Source of the DNA: a bacterium
GTDB taxonomy: Bacteria > Cyanobacteriota > Vampirovibrionia > Gastranaerophilales > Gastranaerophilaceae
Assembly (NCBI GenBank): GCA_004558955.1
Contig: SFZC01000031.1
Location: 1-17,417, forward strand
Direction: 5' to 3'
DNA: 17,417 bases
The notes beneath the pieces are model-generated. The model was not told the origin of the DNA. It saw only the letters and a list, made by a program, of their open reading frames with translations, and did not search any database. Position 1 is the first letter of the stretch; each line of letters starts with the position of its first letter. The position numbers and the translations under genes were made by a program. This document shows positions 6,081 to 11,275 of the stretch, one piece after another.

Positions 6081-7798
6081 TATATACCTTTAATCATTGT
6101 GTACCTTCGACCGATTTTTATAACTTTGTAATTCAATTTACCTTCAATGTCAGGCATTCTTTTATTCAAAATAATTACAACATTATCTTTTTTCGCCAAG
6201 TCTTTTTTGATAACTTCTAAATTAACTTCTTCAGGATTGTAGTCAACCAGTTCATCGTTATAATAAAGTAGCGAATATTTCCTGCTCATTCCGTTTCCAG
6301 AAATTGTATAATCATGTTTTTGAGCATACTGTGCAAATTCAACCAAATCCTTTTGTCCGAATTTGTAATCTATTTCAAAAAATTCTTCTGTTGAAAACGC
6401 TGAAACTACTGTCATCAAAGTAACATAGATTATAAATACACCCAAATATTTTTTATATTTTACACATAAAACAGAAATCAATCCGAAAATAATCAAACAA
6501 ATCAGACAGAACCATCTTGCTTCTGCAATATCATGATTTAATTGAGCAGGTAAATATAAAGGAGTGAACATTGCAACAACACCCGCAATCATACAAACCC
6601 AGCCCAAGATATTTACGGAAATATTTATAGGTTTTTCGTGTTTCTTTTGGTCAACATAATCCTGCCACATTAACCCTGTAACTATTGCCAACGGATAATA
6701 TACAGGCAAAATATAGGTGGCAAGTTTTGTTGAAGATGATGTATAGAAAAACATTATCCAAATTATTGTAACCCAGCACAATGCCATCATTTTATGAACA
6801 TCGTCAAGACTTGCAAAATCAAAATTTTTCGCTTTGTCAAAATAATGTAACTTTGACCAATTTTTAATTTTGTCAATACCGACTGCAACAAACGAAAATA
6901 TCCAAGGAATAAATCCCCATAACAAAACTAAGAAATAATAATAGAATGGTTGTTTTCTGCCGATTTCGTTATGTGCGGTATTCAAAAATCTGTGCAAATG
7001 ATGTTTAATTATGTATTCATTAAAAAATAACGGGTCATATTTATAAAACATTATTATATGCCAAGGTAAAACAATCAAAGCAAAAATTATAATACCCGGA
7101 ATTAAATATACAGGTTTGAAAATTTCTTTAAACTTTTTCGCCATAATTGAGGTGAAAAATACTGTTCCTAAAGGAATTGCAATACCCGGAATTCCTTTTG
7201 CCATAACGGCAAGCCCTAAGAATAAATAAAAAGCCCACCAATAATATTTTTTATGATTTTCATGACAGAAAAATATTTGAAAATACGAAACCAAAGCCAA
7301 ACCAATGTAAAAAGTTAGAACAATATCAAGAATTGCGTATTTTGCAAGAATAATAAACTCCAAAGAGGTTGCGATAATTAAAGAAGTAAAAACACCAAAT
7401 CTTTTACTGATACGCTTTCTTGAGGTGAAATAAACGAGCATTGAGAAAATAAACCCAAGCAAGGCAACAGGGAAACGTGCAGTCCATTCGTTAATCTTTC
7501 CGCCCCATAATGCAAAGGATAAACATTCCTGCCAAAAATATAACGGTGGCTTTTCAAAGAAATACTGACCGTTTAAATAAAGTGTCAGAAAATCTTTTGA
7601 ATGATACATATCCCTAGACATTGCGACATATCGGGTTTCATCAACGTCCATCAAGTAATATGTACCGATTCCGTGAAAGAATATAAAATAAAACAACAAA
7701 CTTAACCCTAAAACCATGTATATTTCAGGGTGTTTGTTATAAATTTCAAAAATTTTATTTATAAACAAACTAAACTTTGATTTTAAAACCTCTAACAT
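6080..7798 (-). CDS. ArnT/PMT-like GT-C glycosyltransferase
   Basis: A 572-residue polytopic membrane protein of the glycosyltransferase 39/ArnT group. Such enzymes move a sugar from an undecaprenyl- or polyprenyl-phosphate donor to lipid A or another acceptor on the periplasmic face. After the first membrane helix (about 26-48) comes the acidic loop motif MDVDETRYVAMSRDM (50-64), with D51, D53 and E54 as likely catalytic or metal-site residues. Then FFEKPPLYFW (80-89), the Lys-Pro-Pro motif of ArnT-like enzymes. Around ten or more further helices run to about residue 465, and a soluble C-terminal domain (about 470-572) ends the protein. A strong GGGGGAGAA Shine-Dalgarno precedes the start. 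The sugar and acceptor cannot be read from the sequence; Ara4N specificity is not shown. Confidence 0.88.
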   Translation of the reverse strand: MLEVLKSKFSLFINKIFEIYNKHPEIYMVLGLSLLFYFIFFHGIGTYYLMDVDETRYVAMSRDMYHSKDFLTLYLNGQYFFEKPPLYFWQECLSFALWGGKINEWTARFPVALLGFIFSMLVYFTSRKRISKRFGVFTSLIIATSLEFIILAKYAILDIVLTFYIGLALVSYFQIFFCHENHKKYYWWAFYLFLGLAVMAKGIPGIAIPLGTVFFTSIMAKKFKEIFKPVYLIPGIIIFALIVLPWHIIMFYKYDPLFFNEYIIKHHLHRFLNTAHNEIGRKQPFYYYFLVLLWGFIPWIFSFVAVGIDKIKNWSKLHYFDKAKNFDFASLDDVHKMMALCWVTIIWIMFFYTSSSTKLATYILPVYYPLAIVTGLMWQDYVDQKKHEKPINISVNILGWVCMIAGVVAMFTPLYLPAQLNHDIAEARWFCLICLIIFGLISVLCVKYKKYLGVFIIYVTLMTVVSAFSTEEFFEIDYKFGQKDLVEFAQYAQKHDYTISGNGMSRKYSLLYYNDELVDYNPEEVNLEVIKKDLAKKDNVVIILNKRMPDIEGKLNYKVIKIGRRYTMIKGI

Positions 7799-7829
7799 TT
7801 CTCCCCCATATCAAAAATTTTACAAAATT

Positions 7830-7854
7830 ATTATACTATAAATCTCTGATTATA
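7830..7854 (-). promoter_or_regulatory. Two TATAAT boxes upstream of the GT39-ykgJ-ilvE unit
   Basis: On the minus strand perfect TATAAT hexamers occur at 7854-7849 and 7835-7830, inside a repeated ATTATACTA unit spaced 19 bases apart. They lie 30-55 bases upstream of the glycosyltransferase ATG, a suitable distance for tandem promoters. I see no convincing -35 for either, so the assignment is tentative. Confidence 0.35.
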
Positions 7855-7913
7855 CTATTTTTTATAAACAAATATTACCCGATTTAATAGACCGATTAGA
7901 GAATTGAAATTAA

Positions 7914-8085
7914 TGTAGAAAACTCGTTAAATTAATGTAGAAAACTTTTACTTTTCTACAATGATTTTTAATTTAAAAAATAATAATAAAGTTATCTACA
8001 ATTTATCTAAAAATTTTAATAATTTTCTACAAAGTTATCATGAGCCGAAAGTTAAATATAGTAAAACTTTCAAGAGTTTTCTACA
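7914..8085. other. Array of six DnaA-box-like 9-mers; candidate oriC
   Basis: Five exact copies of TTTTCTACA and one TTATCTACA lie within 172 bases. Two are on the minus strand (7914-7922, 7936-7944) and four on the plus strand (7952-7960, 7992-8000, 8023-8031, 8077-8085). TTATCTACA differs at one base from the E. coli DnaA box TTATCCACA; TTTTCTACA differs at one base from the cyanobacterial form TTTTCCACA. The first two boxes share a longer unit, AATTAATGTAGAAAACT, 22 bases apart; boxes 2 and 3 form a perfect 9-bp inverted repeat with a 7-base spacer. The rest of the 7799-8260 gap is extremely AT-rich (notably 8100-8160), as an unwinding element would be, with no coding capacity. Genes point away on both sides. 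Iteron or operator function is the alternative. Confidence 0.5.
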
Positions 8086-8210
8086 AATATTGAGAGCTTA
8101 TTAACATGAAGAATTAATTATTAATAATATATATATTAATTTGTTATATTAATATAAAAACTAAAACTAAAAGAAAACAAATTGTTTTAATTTCCGTCCA
8201 CTTTAATTAA

Positions 8211-8227
8211 ATCAAAATATTTTTGAT
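8211..8227 (-). terminator. AT-only hairpin after the XRE gene
   Basis: ATCAAAA-TAT-TTTTGAT is a perfect 7-bp stem with a 3-base loop, about 33 bases past the stop codon of the XRE regulator on the minus strand. It is too AT-rich to be a strong terminator and has no following T-run, but it is the only hairpin there. Confidence 0.25.
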
Positions 8228-8260
8228 AGGGCAAAAAAATTAATAAAACTTTATCCAAAA

Positions 8261-8473
8261 TTATTCGTTTTTATCGGGTACATATTCGACAATATCCGAA
8301 AGATTACAATGAAAATAATCACACAGTTTGTTGATTGTGCTAAGCTTCACATCGATATTTTCACCTTGCATAAGTTTGGAAATCGTTGCTGTACTTAATC
8401 CAGTGGCTTCTGCAATTTGGTAACCTTTGACCTTGTGTCGCCAAACTAAATCGTATAATTTAATAATAATCAT
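8261..8473 (-). CDS. Small XRE/Cro-type HTH regulator
   Basis: A 70-residue single-domain DNA-binding protein of the Cro/C1 (XRE) HTH class. The helix-turn-helix covers about residues 17-36: GYQIAEATGLSTATISKLMQ, with the canonical Ala, Gly and Ser positions. The following helices (STINKLCDYFHCNLSDIVEYV) complete the five-helix fold, and the C-terminus ends just after it, so there is no effector domain. There is no Shine-Dalgarno; instead TATAAT lies six bases before the ATG (8485-8480), implying a nearly leaderless transcript. It is divergent from the pseudopilin gene, and the two promoters overlap around 8504-8510. Autoregulation and control of the pseudopilin are plausible. It also borders the candidate origin. 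Confidence 0.85.
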   Translation of the reverse strand: MIIIKLYDLVWRHKVKGYQIAEATGLSTATISKLMQGENIDVKLSTINKLCDYFHCNLSDIVEYVPDKNE

Positions 8474-8479
8474 TTAATT

Positions 8480-8510
8480 ATTATAAATACAGATGTAATT
8501 ATATTGACAA
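8480..8510 (-). promoter_or_regulatory. Putative promoter of the XRE gene
   Basis: On the minus strand TATAAT (8485-8480) ends six bases before the ATG. TTGTCA (8510-8505) is a possible -35 with a longer than usual 19-base spacer. A start about seven bases past the -10 would fall on or next to the initiation codon. The -35 overlaps that of the divergent pseudopilin promoter. Confidence 0.4.
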
Positions 8511-8532
8511 AATTTTAATTAGATTGTAATAT
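8504..8532 (+). promoter_or_regulatory. Promoter of the pseudopilin gene
   Basis: A perfect TTGACA (8504-8509) is followed after 17 bases by TAATAT (8527-8532), a good sigma-70 promoter. Transcription would start near 8539, leaving a leader of about 50 bases. Two copies of the palindromic octamer AATATATT (8528-8535 and 8548-8555), 20 bases or two helical turns apart, cover the -10 and start region. They are a candidate operator for the neighbouring XRE protein. Confidence 0.55.
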
Positions 8533-8590
8533 ATTAAACTAGAATTGAATATATTTAATAATAATTTACTTTTTCATGGAGGTTTTGGAT

Positions 8591-9277
8591 TTGTTTTTTG
8601 AGAAAAATAAAGCATTTACACTTGCGGAAGTCTTGGTAACTTTGGGAATAGTCGGTGTTATTGCAGCAATGACGATACCAATGTTAATTACTAATTATCA
8701 AAAAAGATTAACTTTAACACGACTTAAAAAAACTTATTCTCAACTGAATCAAGTGATAAAACTAATTGATGAGGAGCAGGGATTAGCAGTATTGTCGGGT
8801 TCAGCCACAAATTCAGTCCAAAAATATATTTTACCCCATTATAACGGAGCAACCTATTATCCGCCAAATACTTATAAAAAATCAATGTGTTTTAATCCAA
8901 ACCATTATTATTTGAGTGCGAAAGAAAATGATGCTCAATATAATAGTTTGTCAACAAGAACAAAAGGTTATTGTGGCGGATATATTTCAACTCCGTTCGG
9001 AAGTATGCCGTCTATAGAATTACCTGACGGAACTTGTATTGGGTTTAACCAATTAATTGGTGGTAGCTATTATACGGAATCAACAATATTTGTTGATGTG
9101 AACGGTAGTGTAAATCCGCCAAATTGTTTAGGTAAAGATATGTTTTGGTTTTATCTTGACCAAGATACTGCAAGTATTCAGCCAACCAAACAAGTTGGAG
9201 GTTATAATCAAGAAAAATATGGAGCATATAAAATCATCAAAGACGGTTGGCGTTTTGCACCTGATTATCCTTGGTAA
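8591..9277 (+). CDS. Type II/IV pseudopilin-like protein
   Basis: A 228-residue prepilin-like protein. A short leader MFFEKNKA is followed by FTLAEVLVTLGIVGVIAAMTI, the hydrophobic helix with Glu at +5, so cleavage and N-methylation by a prepilin peptidase are expected. The -1 residue is Ala, not the usual Gly. The secreted domain is about 190 residues with several cysteines and ends DGWRFAPDYPW. TTG at 8591 is chosen as start because GGAGG (8578-8582) lies eight bases upstream and gives a normal short leader; the ATG at 8576 overlaps that Shine-Dalgarno, has none of its own and would add five residues (233 in all). It has its own promoter and no secretion or pilus genes next to it; such orphan pseudopilins are common in Gastranaerophilales-type genomes, as I recall. 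Its partner machinery is unknown. Confidence 0.85.
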   Translation: MFFEKNKAFTLAEVLVTLGIVGVIAAMTIPMLITNYQKRLTLTRLKKTYSQLNQVIKLIDEEQGLAVLSGSATNSVQKYILPHYNGATYYPPNTYKKSMCFNPNHYYLSAKENDAQYNSLSTRTKGYCGGYISTPFGSMPSIELPDGTCIGFNQLIGGSYYTESTIFVDVNGSVNPPNCLGKDMFWFYLDQDTASIQPTKQVGGYNQEKYGAYKIIKDGWRFAPDYPW

Positions 9278-9285
9278 ACTGTCTG

Positions 9286-9303
9286 TTGGGCATACTTGCC
9301 CAA
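9286..9303 (+). terminator. Hairpin after the pseudopilin gene
   Basis: TTGGGCA-TACT-TGCCCAA is a perfect 7-bp stem with a 4-base loop beginning nine bases after the stop codon. No T-run follows, so it is a weak or Rho-assisted terminator or an mRNA-stabilising stem. The rest of 9278-9584 is foldback copy B and the rsmD promoter. Confidence 0.4.
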
Positions 9304-9325
9304 TGGTTGAAATGCAGTAATGAAA

Positions 9326-9506
9326 ACAGATTCTGAATAACAAGAAAATTATTTGTTCATTACATTCGCAAAAATTTTCTAAGTTTTCAGAATGACAACC
9401 CTTTTGGTAGGCTCACAAGATAGTCACTCTGAACTGACTAGAAAATAAGTTGAGAGAAACTCGAAACGTAATTTTCTGTTCCTACTCGGAGATTCAGCAT
9501 CTCTTT
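9326..9506 (+). repeat. Foldback (MITE-like) element, copy B
   Basis: The most complete copy, about 180 bases. Left end ACAGATTCTGAAT and right end GATTCAGCATCTCT are inverted. The whole unit is an imperfect foldback: 9326-9396 pairs with 9421-9506 through blocks such as CTGAAT/ATTCAG, GAAAATTA/TAATTTTC, ATTTTCTAAG with the TAGAAAAT block, and CAGAATGAC/GTCACTCTG, around a loop of about 24 bases. Its left arm matches copy A (about 90%). From 9385 to 9523 it matches 14279-14417 with no gaps and about 15 mismatches in 139. It sits between the pseudopilin gene and rsmD and has no coding capacity. Confidence 0.7.
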
Positions 9507-9548
9507 AATAATAAAAACAAAACAAATAATTAACTCCAAAACTCCTTA

Positions 9549-9578
9549 TTATCATGCAAAAATTATTCATGATAAAAT
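9549..9578 (+). promoter_or_regulatory. Putative promoter of rsmD
   Basis: TTATCA (9549-9554) and TAAAAT (9573-9578) are 18 bases apart, and the -10 ends six bases before the rsmD ATG. No Shine-Dalgarno is present, so a leaderless or almost leaderless mRNA is likely, as for the XRE gene. Confidence 0.4.
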
Positions 9579-9584
9579 CATTTT

Positions 9585-10109
9585 ATGAATATTACTGCCG
9601 GAAAATACAAAGGGCAAAAGATTATTGCTCCTGATGAAAATATTACTCGTCCGACTTTGTCAAAAGTCAGAATGAGCGTTTTTAATACTCTTCAAGCAAT
9701 GGTTGATTTTGAAAATTTGAGTTTTCTTGATATGTATTCTGGGTCGGGAATTATGGCTCTTGAAGCGATTTCAAGAGGTTTTTTGAGTGTAACGATGATT
9801 GAAAAAAATAAGAAAGTTTACAACATTATCAGACAAAATATAAAAAAATACGAACCAGAGAATGATATTAAACTCATTGTAGGCGACAGTTTGAAGGTTT
9901 GCGAAAAACTTAATTCAAAATTTGATATAATTTATATTGACCCGCCGTATTTTTCGGGAATTTATGAAAAAAGTTTGGAAGTTGCATTGAAAATTTCGTC
10001 AGGCATTATAATACTGGAACACGTTACGGACTTGGATTTTAGCGGTGTAAATTTATTAAAACAAAAGAAATACGGTGATAAATTTATTTCGTTTATTTCA
10101 AAAATTTGA
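9585..10109 (+). CDS. rsmD: 16S rRNA (guanine-966-N2)-methyltransferase RsmD
   Basis: RsmD, 174 residues, slightly short for the family. It uses S-adenosylmethionine to methylate N2 of G966 in 16S rRNA during small-subunit assembly. Visible motifs in order: the N-terminal ITAGKYKGQKI (3-13), where the family usually has RIIAG-(W/R)RG; RPTLSKVRMSVFN (22-34), the RNA-contacting RPT segment; SAM motif I FLDMYSGSGIMALEA (47-61); the acidic E73 in MIEKN; and the catalytic DPPY (119-122) of N-methylating amino-methyltransferases. The C-terminus is brief. It follows foldback copy B and precedes the GT9 gene by 68 bases with a separate promoter. Confidence 0.93.
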   Translation: MNITAGKYKGQKIIAPDENITRPTLSKVRMSVFNTLQAMVDFENLSFLDMYSGSGIMALEAISRGFLSVTMIEKNKKVYNIIRQNIKKYEPENDIKLIVGDSLKVCEKLNSKFDIIYIDPPYFSGIYEKSLEVALKISSGIIILEHVTDLDFSGVNLLKQKKYGDKFISFISKI

Positions 10110-10113
10110 ACGC

Positions 10114-10142
10114 TGGACGAAAAAAGTCATTTTATTTATAAT
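10114..10142 (+). promoter_or_regulatory. Putative promoter of the GT9 gene
   Basis: A perfect TATAAT (10137-10142) with TGGACG (10114-10119; 4 of 6 matches to TTGACA) exactly 17 bases upstream, starting five bases after the rsmD stop codon. The start would fall near 10149, leaving a leader of about 28 bases that includes the GAGGA Shine-Dalgarno. Confidence 0.5.
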
Positions 10143-10177
10143 AATCATGTAATTTTAGAAGAATTGAGGATTTGCAA

Positions 10178-11227
10178 ATGGAAGAAAAAAAACAAAAAGT
10201 TTTATTGATAAAATTATCATCTTTGGGTGATGTTATTTTTAATGTTCCGCTTGCAAATGCTTTGAAAGATGCGGGTTACGAGGTTACTTGGTTGACGTCT
10301 GAAAAAGGTATTCAAATTGTTCAAAACAATCCGTGCGTGGATAAAGCGATTTTAGCACCTTTGGTAAAATGGAAAAAAAGAGGACCTTGTAAAGAAAATT
10401 TTGATGAATATTTGGAAATTTTAAAACAAATTCGAGCAGAAAAATTCGACATTGCGATAGATTCTCAAATGATGTTGAAAAGTTTATACTGGATGCTGTT
10501 TAGCGGAGCAAAAAGACGTATTATTTCTAAAGAAGCAAGAGAATTTGCAATTTTGGGCGGTAATGAATGGATTGATGATATTTCTTATGCTCCGGATTCG
10601 CCTATTGTGTTGAATTATTTGAAATATGCCGAATATTTGGGAATAAAACCCGAACAAATTAAAGTTACTCTTCCGCCAAGAACGGAAGAACAAATTAAAA
10701 AGATTGATGATTTATTATCAGGTTTAGACAGGTCAAAACCGCTTATTGTGATTGCCCCTGCGACAACTTGGAAGAATAAACATTGGAACAAAGATAATTG
10801 GAAAACCGTTGTTGATAATTTGAAAGATAGATGCAACATTGTATTTACGGGCGGTCCAAACGATTCGGAACTTATTGAATATATAAACCAGGGCAGATAT
10901 TTGAGTTTGGCGGGTAAAACAGATATTATTGAACTAATGGAACTGTTTTCAAGAGCAAATCTTGTTATGGCTCCTGACAGCGGAAGTGCTCACCTTGCTT
11001 GGGCTACAGGCAAACCTGCCGTTATTACGATTTTCACTTGCACACCTAAAGAGGTTTTAGCACCGCTCGGGGACGGCAAAAAATATATTGCGTTGGGTGG
11101 TAAGGGTTTGGTTTGCCAACCTTGTTTTAAAAGAAAATGTAAGTTACACAAAAATATTGATGCTTGTACTAATTTCCCTAATCCGGGTGATGTTTTAGAG
11201 GTTGTTCAAAACTTGCTATTTTCTTAA
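10178..11227 (+). CDS. Glycosyltransferase family 9 (ADP-heptose:LPS heptosyltransferase-like)
   Basis: A 349-residue GT-B fold enzyme of family 9, which transfers L-glycero-D-manno-heptose from ADP-heptose to the LPS inner core at the cytoplasmic face. The N-terminal domain opens VLLIKLSSLGDVIFNVPLA (8-26), the acceptor-side SSLGDV motif. The second domain has VIAPATTWKNKHW (191-203), FTGGPND (223-229), and the donor-site MAPDSGSAHLAWATGKP (264-280) with D267. The Cys-rich tail CQPCFKRKC and C330 is usual for this family. ATG at 10178 is chosen over an in-frame TTG at 10172 because GAGGA (10166-10170) is seven bases before the ATG but only one from the TTG. It could be a WaaF or WaaC homologue; the sugar is not provable here. 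Confidence 0.9.
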   Translation: MEEKKQKVLLIKLSSLGDVIFNVPLANALKDAGYEVTWLTSEKGIQIVQNNPCVDKAILAPLVKWKKRGPCKENFDEYLEILKQIRAEKFDIAIDSQMMLKSLYWMLFSGAKRRIISKEAREFAILGGNEWIDDISYAPDSPIVLNYLKYAEYLGIKPEQIKVTLPPRTEEQIKKIDDLLSGLDRSKPLIVIAPATTWKNKHWNKDNWKTVVDNLKDRCNIVFTGGPNDSELIEYINQGRYLSLAGKTDIIELMELFSRANLVMAPDSGSAHLAWATGKPAVITIFTCTPKEVLAPLGDGKKYIALGGKGLVCQPCFKRKCKLHKNIDACTNFPNPGDVLEVVQNLLFS

Positions 11228-11241
11228 AAAAGTAATATAAT
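11213..11241 (+). promoter_or_regulatory. Putative promoter of the GGDEF-HD-GYP gene
   Basis: TTGCTA (11213-11218) and a perfect TATAAT (11236-11241) are 17 bases apart. The -35 lies inside the end of the GT9 gene. The start would fall near 11248, giving a leader of about 28 bases with AGGAAGG (11264-11270) as ribosome binding site. Confidence 0.5.
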
Positions 11242-11275
11242 ATTCCCAAATTAAAATTGATACAGGAAGGTTCAA

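Noticed and set aside
7799..8260. CRISPR array in the repeat-rich gap
   Set aside because: The repeats are 9-17 bases long, on both strands and irregularly spaced, with no constant spacer length and no cas genes.
9587..9730. RsmD as a restriction-modification methyltransferase
   Set aside because: DPPY is shared with DNA methylases, but the size, RPT segment and overall motif order fit RsmD, and no restriction gene is adjacent.
11114..11170. Cys cluster at the end of the GT9 protein as a possible novel metal site
   Set aside because: A CxxC...C...C tail is, as I recall, common in family 9 heptosyltransferases, so it is not unusual.
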